Shown here: one piece after another, positions 25,500 through 34,441 of the stretch
How the letters are laid out: each line of letters opens with the position of its first letter
How positions within the stretch are numbered: position 1 is the first letter of the stretch
DNA from: Arthrobacter sp. Leaf234
Lineage (GTDB): Bacteria; Actinomycetota; Actinomycetes; Actinomycetales; Micrococcaceae
Length of the DNA: 64,000 nucleotides
Direction of reading: 5' to 3'
Assembly (NCBI RefSeq): GCF_001422665.1
Contig: NZ_LMLU01000005.1
Coordinates: forward strand, 248,001 to 312,000
The notes under the pieces: generated by a model
Told to the model about the DNA's origin: nothing
Seen by the model: only the letters and a program-made list of their open reading frames with translations
Databases searched by the model: none
Made by a program: the position numbers and the translations under genes

Positions 25500-26639
25500 T
25501 CAGTGCAGGGTGCCGAGGATGGTGCGCTGGATGACGACGGCGGACGCGCCCCGCGCCCACTGGGCGAAGTCGGTCGGCTGGCGGCTCAGCCGGATCGGGA
25601 CGGCCTCCGGATCACGGTGATAGGCGATCGAGGCCTGCACGGCCGGTGCTGCGACCTCGGCGAGGTCCATGCCCTCGCCGGAGAGCACCACGAGGTCCAC
25701 CATGGTCAGGTTGGCCACCGCCGAGATCAGCAGTCCCAGGGCCGTGCCCGCGGAGCGCACCACGCGGTCCGCGACGGGATGTCCGGCCACCGCCAGCGCG
25801 AGGATCTCGTCGTAGCTCCGCTGTTCCCCGGTCGACGCGGTGAACTGCGAGCGGATCGCGCGGATGGTCAGGACGGCGGACGAGCAGCCGAGGTGTCCCT
25901 CGCTGCAGCGCGGTCCGGAGGGATCCAGCGGGTAGTGCCCCGCCAGGCCGAGGCCGGCGTCGGGAGGGGCGATGACGGTGTCATTGATGACCAGTCCGTA
26001 CCCCACGCCCGCTCCGACCGTCAGGACGGCGAAGTGCTTCTCCCCACGGCCCGCGCCGAACCACTGCTCCGCGATGGTCAGGGCGACGACGTCGTTCTCG
26101 ACGACGACCGGCAGGCCGGTCCGCTCGTGCAGGAGATCGGCGAGGGGGACGTCCCGCCAGCCGAGGAACGGAGCCCGGAGGACCTCTCCGCCCGCGCCCA
26201 CCTTGCCGCCGATGCTCACGCCGATCCCGCTGAACCCGGAGAGCGGGCCGAGATCGGCGATGGCCTCCACGATGGTGTCGAGGACGTCGCCGACCCCGTG
26301 GTCGGGCAGTCTGCGCTCGCCGGAGGCGACGACGTCGGCCTTCAGGTTCGTGGCGACCACCGCTGCGGAGTCGCCGGTCAGTTTGACGCCGATGAAGCGG
26401 TGCGCATCCGGGCTGATCTCGAGGGGCCGGACGGGCCGTCCTATGGCCGCCGCGGTGGCTTCCTCCGATTCGCGCAGCACGCCGGCCTCCAGCAGCGGCC
26501 TGCTGAGCCGGGTGAGGCTCGCGACGGACAGGCCCAGGCGGGCCGCGAGGTCCGCCCGGGAGATGGGCCCGCGAACGAGCACCTCGCGCGCGAGGGCCCG
26601 GGCCGGGCTCTGGAGCGACAGGGACATGAGCGCCTGCAT
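25500..26639 (-). CDS. ROK-family transcriptional repressor
   Basis: A 379-residue regulator with an N-terminal winged HTH ('VLVRGPISRADLAARLGLSVASLTRL') and a ROK sugar-kinase-like domain ('GVSIGGKVGAGGEVL', 'VENDVVALTIAEQWFG'). The zinc-binding region is a variant, C-x-E-x-H-x-x-C. Such repressors respond to sugars. It is divergent from a GH13 glucosidase gene and faces a 25-bp palindrome that covers both possible promoters, so it very likely represses the glucosidase and itself. Start ATG 26639 follows AAGGAAG. Confidence 0.87.
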   Translation of the reverse strand: MQALMSLSLQSPARALAREVLVRGPISRADLAARLGLSVASLTRLSRPLLEAGVLRESEEATAAAIGRPVRPLEISPDAHRFIGVKLTGDSAAVVATNLKADVVASGERRLPDHGVGDVLDTIVEAIADLGPLSGFSGIGVSIGGKVGAGGEVLRAPFLGWRDVPLADLLHERTGLPVVVENDVVALTIAEQWFGAGRGEKHFAVLTVGAGVGYGLVINDTVIAPPDAGLGLAGHYPLDPSGPRCSEGHLGCSSAVLTIRAIRSQFTASTGEQRSYDEILALAVAGHPVADRVVRSAGTALGLLISAVANLTMVDLVVLSGEGMDLAEVAAPAVQASIAYHRDPEAVPIRLSRQPTDFAQWARGASAVVIQRTILGTLH

Positions 26640-26669
26640 GGCATCACTTCCTTAAGGCTCGGTTCCTCG

Positions 26670-26716
26670 TTGACAGTATCTTTATTTCTACCGTAGAAAT
26701 AAAGAGGGGAAGTCAA
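26670..26716. promoter_or_regulatory. ROK operator palindrome with face-to-face promoters
   Basis: CTTTATTTCTA (26680..26690) and TAGAAATAAAG (26694..26704) form a perfect 11+3+11 palindrome, strikingly AT-rich in this genome. A -35 box TTGACA (26670..26675) points right toward the glucosidase, and TTGACT (26716..26711) points left toward the ROK gene. Each likely -10 falls inside the palindrome, so one repressor could close both promoters. Confidence 0.75.
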
Positions 26717-26763
26717 TCGCCTTCCTCCGGAAAGCCGTTTCACCACCGAGAGGCCAGACCCAC

Positions 26764-28479
26764 GTGACTTCGACCGTCAACCCCGATCTCGACTCGGCCG
26801 TCGATGCGACGGCGGACTTCGCCCCCGCTGCCCTCGACGAGCGCATGCAGGACCCGAACTGGTGGCGCCAGGCCGCCGTCTACCAGATCTACCCGCGCAG
26901 CTTCGCCGACTCCAACGGCGACGGCATCGGTGATCTCAAGGGCATCACCTCGCGGATCCCCTATCTGAAGTCCCTCGGCATCGACGCCGTCTGGCTCAGC
27001 CCGTTCTATCCGTCCGCCCTCGCGGACGGCGGCTACGACGTCGACGACTACCGCGACGTCGACCCGAAGCTCGGCACGCTCGAGGACTTCGACGAGATGA
27101 TCGCCGCCCTGCACGAGGCCGGCATCAAGCTCATCGCGGACATCGTCCCCAACCACACCTCCAACCGGCACGCCTGGTTCCAGGAGGCCCTCGCCTCACC
27201 GAGGGGCTCGGCCGCACGCAACCGCTACATCTTCCGCGACGGGAAGGGACCGGACGGCGCCGAGCCGCCGTCGGACTGGGATTCCGTGTTCGGCGGCCCC
27301 GCCTGGGAGCGCACCGAGGACGGGCAGTGGTACATGCACATCTTCGCCCGCGAGCAGCCGGACCTGAACTGGGACAACCGCGAGGTCCGGGACGATTTCC
27401 TCACCACCCTCCGCTTCTGGTCCGACCGCGGGGTGGACGGCTTCCGCGTCGACGTGGCGCACGCCCTCACCAAGGACATGACCGAGCCGCTGCCGCTGAA
27501 GGCCGCGCTCGGCTCCGAGAGCGAGAACAACAACGGGCAGCACCCCTTCTGGGACCGCGACGAGGTCCACGAGGTTTTCGCCGAATGGCGGGCGGTGTTC
27601 AACGAGTACACCCCGCCGCGCACGGCCGTGGCCGAGGCCTGGGTCCATGCCGAGCGCCGCGCCCGGTACGCCAGCCCCGAGGGACTGGGCCAGGCCTTCA
27701 ACTTCGACCTGCTGCAGGCCGACTGGAACCCGGCGCAGTTCCGCGAGATCATCACCAGGAACCTCACCGAGGCGACCTCCTCCGGGGCATCGTCCACCTG
27801 GGTCTTCTCCAACCACGACGTCGTCCGGCACGCCACCCGCTACGGCCTGCCGGCCGCCGGCCCGGACAGCACCCCGGCGGAGACCAGCAGGAACTGGCTG
27901 CTGAGCGGCGGCACCGCACCCACGCTCGACCGCGGGCTGGGGGAGCGCCGGGCGCGCGCGGTCTCGCAGCTCATGCTGGCCCTGCCCGGCTCGGCCTACG
28001 TCTACCAGGGCGAGGAGCTCGGGTTGCACGAGGTCGCGGACATCGCCGACGAGGACCGCCAGGACCCCACCTTCTTCCGCAACACCGGCGTCGACGTGGG
28101 CCGCGACGGCTGCCGCGTCCCGCTGCCCTGGACGAAGGACGGTACGTCCTTCGGCTTCGGCTTCGACGGGGCGCACCTGCCGCAGCCCGCCTGGTTCGGG
28201 GAGTACGCGGTCGAGGTGCAGGAGGGTGACCCCGGATCGCACCTCAGCTTCTACCGCCGCGCGCTCGACCTGCGGCGCGAGCTGCAGGGCGACGAGGACT
28301 TCACCTGGGAGGACGGGACCGTCGCCGATGTCCTCCACTTCACCCGGCCCAGCGGCTGGCAGAGCATCACCAACTTCGGCTCGGCGCCGGTGGACCTGCC
28401 GGCGGGACGCGTGCTGCTGAGCAGCTCGCCCCTCGAGGACGGGAAGCTCCCCGCGGACACGACGGCCTGGCTGGTCTGA
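26764..28479 (+). CDS. Alpha-glucosidase, glycoside hydrolase family 13
   Basis: A 571-residue cytoplasmic GH13 enzyme of the oligo-1,6/alpha-glucosidase group. Conserved region I is 'DIVPNHTS' (126-133), the nucleophile is Asp230 in 'GFRVDVAH', the acid/base is Glu291 in 'VAEAWV', and the stabilising Asp352 is in 'FSNHDVVRH'. The DGxGDLxGI loop ('NGDGIGDLKGI') is typical of this subfamily. It hydrolyses terminal alpha-glucosides such as maltose, isomaltose or sucrose-type substrates; which one is not decidable here. GTG 26764 starts it. It is divergently controlled by the adjacent ROK repressor. Confidence 0.92.
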   Translation: MTSTVNPDLDSAVDATADFAPAALDERMQDPNWWRQAAVYQIYPRSFADSNGDGIGDLKGITSRIPYLKSLGIDAVWLSPFYPSALADGGYDVDDYRDVDPKLGTLEDFDEMIAALHEAGIKLIADIVPNHTSNRHAWFQEALASPRGSAARNRYIFRDGKGPDGAEPPSDWDSVFGGPAWERTEDGQWYMHIFAREQPDLNWDNREVRDDFLTTLRFWSDRGVDGFRVDVAHALTKDMTEPLPLKAALGSESENNNGQHPFWDRDEVHEVFAEWRAVFNEYTPPRTAVAEAWVHAERRARYASPEGLGQAFNFDLLQADWNPAQFREIITRNLTEATSSGASSTWVFSNHDVVRHATRYGLPAAGPDSTPAETSRNWLLSGGTAPTLDRGLGERRARAVSQLMLALPGSAYVYQGEELGLHEVADIADEDRQDPTFFRNTGVDVGRDGCRVPLPWTKDGTSFGFGFDGAHLPQPAWFGEYAVEVQEGDPGSHLSFYRRALDLRRELQGDEDFTWEDGTVADVLHFTRPSGWQSITNFGSAPVDLPAGRVLLSSSPLEDGKLPADTTAWLV

Positions 28480-28490
28480 CGAGCGGACCT

Positions 28491-28532
28491 ACGACGGCGG
28501 GTCACCCCGGCTCCGGGGTGGCCCGCCGTCGT
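28491..28532 (+). terminator. Strong hairpin terminator after the glucosidase
   Basis: Arms 28491..28510 and 28513..28532 pair with one mismatch around a 2-base centre, 12 bp after the stop. Confidence 0.8.
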
Positions 28533-28764
28533 CGTGTGCGCCGTGCCCCGGGGCAGACGTGCGGGCTGCCGGATCCGCTCCGCCGGGCTCGACGCGCCAC
28601 GTCCGGCTGCCGGATCGCGGGATGGCTGCCGGGCTGATGCGCCTGCCGGGCGTACACCCTCGGAGGGCAGGACGCTCGTCTGCGGGACGGTTGCACAGCG
28701 TGCGGCGTCCTCGGAATACTGGGATGCGAGGCACGACGGCGGACCGACGCGGGAGGGCAGCGGC

Positions 28765-29385
28765 ATCAGCAGGTCGAACGAGCACGAGGAGCGCCTGCGC
28801 AAGGCCGCCCAGTACCGCGCCGCGCACGAGGGCGGCGACGCCGCGGACGCCATGGCCGAACTCGACCGCCAGCACGACGACGGCGGTTCCGCGGACAGCG
28901 GGATGGCGCCCCTGCGCCAGGGTGAGGACGAGGTCAGACGGGCCCGGCTGATCGTGGACCGCGCGATCGCCCGCGGCGAGTTCGACAACCTGGCGCTCGC
29001 CGGCAAGCCCATCCCCGGGCTGGGGGAGGCCCATGACCCGGACTGGTGGGTCAAGGGCCTCATCCAGCGGGAGAACATCACGGGGCTCGGACCGCGGGCC
29101 ATCCTGCTCCGTACCGAGGACGCCGAGCTCGACGACCGCCTGGACCGCCAGTACACCGAGAAGCAGGTGCGGGACATCCTCGAGGACTTCAACTACCGCG
29201 TCGTGGACGCGAGACGCCAGCTGCTCGGCGGTCCGCCCGTCATCACCGGACTCCGCGACGTCGACGCCGAGGTGGAGCGCTGGCGTGCGCGCCGGGACGC
29301 CGCCCGCCGCGCCGCCGAGGCAGCCGCTCCGCCCGAGCCCCGGAGGACGTCCTTCTGGCGGAGGGTGTGGCGCGGCTCGACCTAG
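28765..29385 (+). CDS. DUF1992 (DnaJ-C28-like) protein, start codon uncertain
   Basis: A DUF1992 protein with the hallmark 'AIARGEFDNLALAGKPIPGL' segment and a following 'DPDWWVKGLIQRENI'; the rest is charged helix ending in 'SFWRRVWRGST'. The role is unknown (conserved in bacteria and in eukaryotic DNAJC28). The start is a puzzle. Conserved-looking sequence begins at about 'RSNEHEERLRKAAQYR', and a strong GGGAGG sits 8 bases before an in-frame ATC at 28765, but no ATG, GTG or TTG is nearby in frame. The nearest canonical starts are GTG 28534/28543 (upstream, near the terminator) and ATG 28852. The ATC position is given as the most likely 5' end. Confidence 0.7.
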   Translation: MSRSNEHEERLRKAAQYRAAHEGGDAADAMAELDRQHDDGGSADSGMAPLRQGEDEVRRARLIVDRAIARGEFDNLALAGKPIPGLGEAHDPDWWVKGLIQRENITGLGPRAILLRTEDAELDDRLDRQYTEKQVRDILEDFNYRVVDARRQLLGGPPVITGLRDVDAEVERWRARRDAARRAAEAAAPPEPRRTSFWRRVWRGST

Positions 29386-29398
29386 GCCGGAGCCGGTA

Positions 29399-32008
29399 TC
29401 AGTTGGGGATGACCGAGAACAGGACCTTCTTCTTCACCATGGCCCAGATGATCAGGGTGACCGCGGCGTGGATGACCAGGCCCTGCCAGAAGCTGGTGCG
29501 GTCCAGTCCCGGCAGGTTCCCGACCGCGAGCACGAAGAACACGTGGACGATGAACACGTACAGGCTGGACTGCCCGAGCGGGATGTAGAGCCAGCCGAAG
29601 GCCCTGTTCAGCGGCTTCCAGAAGGAGGTCAGGATGGCGTGCGCCGCCACGACGAAGAACGCCAGGTCGATCAGGCGCCCCGGCTGCATGAAGACGCGGA
29701 CGTACCCGGCATCGTACAGGCTCTCGTAGAAGCCGGCGGGGATGAACGGGAGCTGCAGGCGGAACGTCGAATCGAGCCAGAGCAGGCCGAGGCCGAGTGC
29801 GTAGAGGCCGAGCAGCGTGCCGATGAGGATCTTGCCCCAGCTCCGGCTCAGCGTGTCGATGATGCGGCGGCGGTAGAAGCCGATCACGATGCCGTGCACG
29901 AAGATCACCTGCCCGGTCAGCAGTGGGAACACGTCCTGGAACTGCGAGTCGAGCACACGGACGTGGACGATGCTGTCCAGCACGTACAGGGCCCAGCTGA
30001 CCAGGAGCAGCAGCCACCACAGCTTCCTGCGCAGCAGCTCGACGAGCAGCGGCACCGAGAGGGTCAGCACCACGAACAGTCCCATGATGTTGAACGTCCA
30101 CGGCCCCATGCTGAGCAGCAGCAGGTCCTGGATGGCATAGCCGGGCGGTGGGTAGTCGAAGAGGCGTGCCGCGTTCGGGTAGAGGTCGTAGACCCGCCCG
30201 ACGGCGCCCTCCCCGGTGTCCCCCGTCCCGCGGTCGGTGAAGGTGGTGATCACGGAGGCGTCGATGAACGGCACGAGCGAGAGCAGGTAGACGGCGATCA
30301 CGACGCCGAGGGCGGTGAGGTAGAGGCGCAGGGCTCGCTTCATGTTGCCCTTGAGGGCGGCCATCGGACCGAGCTTCCGGACGGCGATGGGATAGACCAT
30401 CCCCATCACGACGCCGGAGAGCAGCACGAACAGCTCGGCCCCGGTGATCGCGCCGACGATGTTGAGCGCCACGAAGGACCACGGCCCCGCCACCTCGATG
30501 TGCGTGACGACGACGGCGGTGATGATCCAGCCGCGCAGCAGGTCCAGGCGCATGTCCCGCGGGTTCTGCTCGTTCGGGTAGCGCCACTGCGGCACGACCT
30601 TCCGGGCCAGGCCCGCGAGGAGCACCAGCAGGAACAGCCCGACGACGGAGGCCACCAACCAGCTCATCGCCGTGTTCGTCGAGGCCCCGGACTGCCAGAC
30701 CTGCGACGTCGACTCGTTGGCGTCCTCCTGCCGGATGACGTCGGTGACGGGTCCCAGGCGGAGGTCCGCGGAGATGCCGAGCGTGTCCGTGAGCGCCGCC
30801 GTCGCCCCGTCCTCGACGCCCAGGCGCCAGTCGACGATGTGGCCCTCGGCCTCCGGTTCGGGCCTGGACGCTTCGAGCCAGGCGACCATCCCGAGCTCGG
30901 GGTACTCCGCGGCGATCGTGGGATCGAACAGCTGGTCGAGCCAGGCGGCCTTGATGTCGGCCTCGGGCGCACTGTCGGCGTCCTCGGGATCGAAGAGGGC
31001 CGCGGTCTGCACCAGGAACCGCTTGTCCTTCCCGGCGGCGTACACCTTGGCGAAGTCGATCGTCGGGGCACCGGGTGCGATGCCGTAGGTGCCGGCGAGC
31101 TGGTCGGCGAACTTGTCCGGCTCGGGGAGCACGGAGGTCTCGATGGCCCCGGAGTACTCGCGGGTGCCGTCGGCACTCGTCGTCGGGCCCTGCTCGTAGC
31201 TCCCGAAGTGGTACATCGACAGGCCCACCCAGTCCACAACGTCGTCGCCCGGGTAGTACGGGGCGTACGGGTCGTCGCCGCCGTCGATCAGGCCGTTGCC
31301 GTTCGTGTCGAGGGCGGTGACGGAGCCGGCCTCGAGCCCCTCGACGGCCCCGTACGCCTCGGTGAACGGGTAGCCGGCGGCGTAGGACGGTGCCCAGACC
31401 AGGGCGGCACCCGGTACGCGCCCGTGCACGGCGCCCGCCACGGCCCGGAAGGCGTCGACGTAGGCGTCCGGCTGCTGGCCCCAGCTGTGCCAGGTGCCGT
31501 TCATCTCGGGTGCGAAGCGGAGGAAGAAGGAGGTGCGGAACTCGTCGCCGATGCGCGCGAGCGTGTCCGCGAGGAGCTCGGCGTCCGCCGTGGTCAGTTC
31601 CTCGAGCGGCCTCGAGGGTTCGAGCGTCACGACGGCGAGCGCACCGAGCGGTGCGTCCTGGCGGGCGAGATCTGCGAGGTCCCGCTCGGCCTCGGCGTCG
31701 AGCGGATAGGCCACGGGCCGACTGAAGAACGACGGCGTGATGCCGGTGCGGTCGGCGTAGGCGCGGGCGTTGTCGGCGGACCAGTCGAGCTCCGGGCCGA
31801 AGTACCGCCCCTTCGCGAGGCCGGTCGGGTCCTCGACCGGGAGCTGGTCGGCCCCCGCGCTGATGGTGGCATCCACCGTGGCGGCGGGCTGGTTCCCGGC
31901 CAGGGCGTGGGCAGGGGTGCCACCGCCGAGGATCCCGGTCACCAGGACCAGGAGGAGGACCAGGGCCCGCAGGCCGGCGGCTGTCGCCGTGGTCACCGTC
32001 GCGCTCAC
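29399..32008 (-). CDS. GH26-like domain fused to OpgC-type membrane acyltransferase
   Basis: An 869-residue fusion. Residues 1-35 are a signal/anchor. Residues 60-400 resemble GH26 mannanase-type hydrolases: 'FLRFAPEMNGTWHSWG' holds the acid/base Glu168 and 'YYPGDDVVDWVGLSMYHFG' is the typical substrate-side strand. Where the nucleophile Glu is expected ('KRFLVQTAALF') there is Gln334, so this domain may bind rather than cleave. After a membrane helix at 450-468, residues 480-869 are an OpgC/acyltransferase-3-type domain with about 10 membrane segments, which in relatives transfers succinyl or acetyl groups to glucans. GTG 32008 overlaps the GT2 stop by 4 bp: the two make and decorate the same polysaccharide. 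Confidence 0.85.
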   Translation of the reverse strand: MSATVTTATAAGLRALVLLLVLVTGILGGGTPAHALAGNQPAATVDATISAGADQLPVEDPTGLAKGRYFGPELDWSADNARAYADRTGITPSFFSRPVAYPLDAEAERDLADLARQDAPLGALAVVTLEPSRPLEELTTADAELLADTLARIGDEFRTSFFLRFAPEMNGTWHSWGQQPDAYVDAFRAVAGAVHGRVPGAALVWAPSYAAGYPFTEAYGAVEGLEAGSVTALDTNGNGLIDGGDDPYAPYYPGDDVVDWVGLSMYHFGSYEQGPTTSADGTREYSGAIETSVLPEPDKFADQLAGTYGIAPGAPTIDFAKVYAAGKDKRFLVQTAALFDPEDADSAPEADIKAAWLDQLFDPTIAAEYPELGMVAWLEASRPEPEAEGHIVDWRLGVEDGATAALTDTLGISADLRLGPVTDVIRQEDANESTSQVWQSGASTNTAMSWLVASVVGLFLLVLLAGLARKVVPQWRYPNEQNPRDMRLDLLRGWIITAVVVTHIEVAGPWSFVALNIVGAITGAELFVLLSGVVMGMVYPIAVRKLGPMAALKGNMKRALRLYLTALGVVIAVYLLSLVPFIDASVITTFTDRGTGDTGEGAVGRVYDLYPNAARLFDYPPPGYAIQDLLLLSMGPWTFNIMGLFVVLTLSVPLLVELLRRKLWWLLLLVSWALYVLDSIVHVRVLDSQFQDVFPLLTGQVIFVHGIVIGFYRRRIIDTLSRSWGKILIGTLLGLYALGLGLLWLDSTFRLQLPFIPAGFYESLYDAGYVRVFMQPGRLIDLAFFVVAAHAILTSFWKPLNRAFGWLYIPLGQSSLYVFIVHVFFVLAVGNLPGLDRTSFWQGLVIHAAVTLIIWAMVKKKVLFSVIPN

Positions 32009-34077
32009 GCCTTCGCGTCCTGCCGGGCCTTCGCCTCCGCGATGTCCGCCTGGTAGTGCTCGTATCCGCGGTAGCGGACGGCCTCGATGATGACGCTGAA
32101 GATCACCAGGTCGAAGACGACCCAGACGATGTTCACCGAGGTGCCGAGGATGTCGGCCTGTCCCACGAGCATGCGGACGACGCCGATGATCACGGCGGCG
32201 ACCAGCAGGCCCATCGCCCACAGCTGGGGTCTCACGAGGTCCCAGCGGAGCTGGTGGTCCTGCTGCAGGGTCTTCGGCGTGACGGCGAAGTCCAGGCTCC
32301 GGCCGAGGTAGACGTTGCCGAACGCCGAGGTGATGGACCGGATCCAGATGGGGAACAGGGCGAGCGAGTACTGCTGCCCGCGCCACGTCTTCACGCCCTT
32401 CCCGACGACGGCGAACAGCAGCTGGTTGACCAGCAGGAACGGGATCAGGCGGATGAAGAACTCCGTGCTGATGGAGCTGACGGGGAGGATGCCGAAGATC
32501 AGGTAGATGATCGGCGCGGCGATGTAGATGATCGCGGCGAAGCCCGAGAGGTAGCTCCACATGGTCGCCCCGTACATCAGTTTCTGGGCGATCGTGAGGC
32601 CCTTCTGCGCGAAGGGGTTCTCGCGGAACAGTACCTGGATGGTGCCCTGCGCCCAGCGCAGGCGCTGGGTGAGCATGGAGTTCAGGTCCTCGGGCGCCAG
32701 TCCGTCGGCGAGTTTCTCGTGGTGGTAGGCCGTCTCCCACTTGAGGGAGTGCAGGCGCATGCACGTGGCCATGTCCTCCGTGACGGAGATGGTGGCCATG
32801 GGCATCACGGCCTGCGCCTCGCCGCCGCGGTCCGCGTTGACCGACTCGATGAGCACCCGGACGGCGTCGATCGCGGCGAGGGGCGACCAGGAGCGCTGGG
32901 CCAGCTGGTCGAGCGCGGCGTCGTCGACGACGGCGAGCCCGGGCGTGCTGATGGAGGCGTCCTGCAGTCCCTCCTCCAGCCCGATGATGTCGAGGTCCGC
33001 GAGGGAGGCGAGGTCCTCGTGGAAGGCGGCGATGTCCGCGGCGACGAGCCCGCGGGTCACGGCCTGCATGCGCTGCTGGAACTCGTAGGTGACCTCGGAG
33101 ATGCCGTGGCCCTTCCCGAGGCGCCGGCGCACGCGCCGGATGTCCTTCGCCACGAGGTCGAGGGCTTCCTCGACCCGCTCGGAGTCGGGGCCCAGGCCTT
33201 TCTTGGCCTTGGCGATGACCTTGTCCGAGGTCTTCAGCGCCTTGTGGAGGGCCAGTTCGATCTCCGTCACGTACCGCGTGACGCCGAGCTGCATGAGGGC
33301 CTCGCGGCGGATGATCGCGTTGGACCCGCAGAAGAACGCCGCGTTCCAGCCGTCCTTGCCCTGCTGGATGGGTCCATAGAACAGGGGGGCCTGGCTGCCC
33401 AGGGGATCGGAGTCCGGGACGTTGACGAAGACCTGCGGCGTCTGGACCAGGGCCATCTTCTCGTTGGTGAAGTAGCCGAGCGTCCTGTCGAGGATGAGCG
33501 GATCCGGGATCTGGTCGGCGTCCAGGATCACGAGGAATTCCCCGTCCGTGGACATCAGGGCGTTGTTGAGGTTGCCGGCCTTCGCGTGGCGCGGCATGTC
33601 CTTCCAGTCGGCGGAGCGCGTGATCCAGCCGATGCCCTCCGCCTCGGCTGCTGCGCGCACCTCGGCGCGGTTGCCGTCGTCGAGGATCCACGTCCGGTGC
33701 GGGTAGCGGATGGCCTTGGCGGCGCGCGCCGTGGTGAGGACGAGGTCCAGCGGCTCGTTGTAGGTGGTGATGAAGACGTCCACGGTGAGGCCCTCGGGTG
33801 CCTCGGGCGGCGTGCGCTTCTTCAGCCTCCACACCGTGAAGCCGAACAGCAGGGAGTCGATCAGCGAGTAGGTCTCCGCGAGGATCAGCGGGATGGCGAT
33901 CCACCAGGCGTCCCAGTTGATGGAGAAGAGCCACCGCCACGCGATGTAGTTGATGCCGAGCACCGCGGTGACCAGCACGATCGCCCGGACGAGGAGCGTC
34001 CTGCCCTTCGGGAGGTCGTCGCTCGCGGCGCGGCGCCGGGTGCGCGCGGACAGCCCGGTCGTCGGAGTGTTCCCCAT
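32005..34077 (-). CDS. Cellulose-synthase-like processive glycosyltransferase (GT2)
   Basis: A 690-residue membrane glycosyltransferase. Two N-terminal membrane helices (30-80) precede a GT-A domain with ILDDGN (131-136), LDADQIPDP (185-193), SVTED (431-435) and QRLRW (471-475), the full D, DxD, TED, QxxRW set of processive polysaccharide synthases. At least five C-terminal membrane segments follow. Unusually, about 160 residues of charged helical sequence (roughly 266-425) are inserted between the substrate-loop 'CGSNAIIRREALMQLG' and the TED motif, where ordinary cellulose synthases have about 10. No PilZ domain is visible. It is first in an operon with the GH26-OpgC fusion. Confidence 0.9.
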   Translation of the reverse strand: MGNTPTTGLSARTRRRAASDDLPKGRTLLVRAIVLVTAVLGINYIAWRWLFSINWDAWWIAIPLILAETYSLIDSLLFGFTVWRLKKRTPPEAPEGLTVDVFITTYNEPLDLVLTTARAAKAIRYPHRTWILDDGNRAEVRAAAEAEGIGWITRSADWKDMPRHAKAGNLNNALMSTDGEFLVILDADQIPDPLILDRTLGYFTNEKMALVQTPQVFVNVPDSDPLGSQAPLFYGPIQQGKDGWNAAFFCGSNAIIRREALMQLGVTRYVTEIELALHKALKTSDKVIAKAKKGLGPDSERVEEALDLVAKDIRRVRRRLGKGHGISEVTYEFQQRMQAVTRGLVAADIAAFHEDLASLADLDIIGLEEGLQDASISTPGLAVVDDAALDQLAQRSWSPLAAIDAVRVLIESVNADRGGEAQAVMPMATISVTEDMATCMRLHSLKWETAYHHEKLADGLAPEDLNSMLTQRLRWAQGTIQVLFRENPFAQKGLTIAQKLMYGATMWSYLSGFAAIIYIAAPIIYLIFGILPVSSISTEFFIRLIPFLLVNQLLFAVVGKGVKTWRGQQYSLALFPIWIRSITSAFGNVYLGRSLDFAVTPKTLQQDHQLRWDLVRPQLWAMGLLVAAVIIGVVRMLVGQADILGTSVNIVWVVFDLVIFSVIIEAVRYRGYEHYQADIAEAKARQDAKA

Positions 34078-34344
34078 GCTTCTGTGCTCTCCATCTGCTG
34101 CGCACGCGCTGAGGCGCGTCGCTTCGGTGACTTGTGTGCGCCGGGCCGGCCGCACTGAGACGCTCACCGGGCCACGAGGGACCGTGCAGCATGCACCAAA
34201 GGTACCCGAGCGTGCTCCTGCTGCCACGTCGGGCATGGACTTGCGGCAATGCTGGGCACAATCTGCGCCGGCGCGTGGTTCCGGCCGCATGCCGGTGCGG
34301 GAGGATTGAACGGTCGGCAGCGCGAGCGTCGGCACCGCCGGGGC
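34078..34344. other. Divergent promoter region between GT2 and GH16 genes
   Basis: Non-coding stretch of 267 bases ahead of the riboswitch. It must contain the promoters of the GT2 operon (leftward) and of the riboswitch-GH16 message (rightward). I could not place either -35/-10 pair with confidence, and I see no second riboswitch on the minus strand. Confidence 0.4.
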
Positions 34345-34430
34345 AGCCGCCCGGTGAGAAGGGCAAACCCGGTGCGAGCCGGAGACGCAAAGCCACGGGG
34401 CCCCAGGGGTCAGCCGGGCTACCGAACCAG
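34345..34430 (+). ncRNA. GEMM-type (cyclic-di-GMP-I) riboswitch
   Basis: The sequence carries the conserved core of the GEMM motif in order: AGGGCAAACC (34360..34369), GACGCAAAGCC (34384..34394), then a GC-rich second stem and AGCCGGGCTACCG (34412..34424). CGGT at 34352..34355 can pair with ACCG at 34421..34424 to close the aptamer (P1). A G precedes the GGCAAA segment, as in cyclic-di-GMP binders, but the distinction from cyclic-GAMP types needs a proper alignment. The P1 3' strand ends 5 bases before the AGAAGG ribosome site of the GH16 gene, so ligand binding probably controls translation initiation. Confidence 0.88.
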
Positions 34431-34441
34431 AAGGCCTGTGC

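Noticed and set aside
28724..28951. ATG 28724 as start of the DUF1992 gene
   Set aside because: It is in a different frame and encodes low-complexity Arg/Ala/Thr sequence unlike the family.
34078..34344. A second GEMM riboswitch on the minus strand for the GT2 operon
   Set aside because: The reverse complement has no GGGCAAACC or GACGCAAAGCC core.
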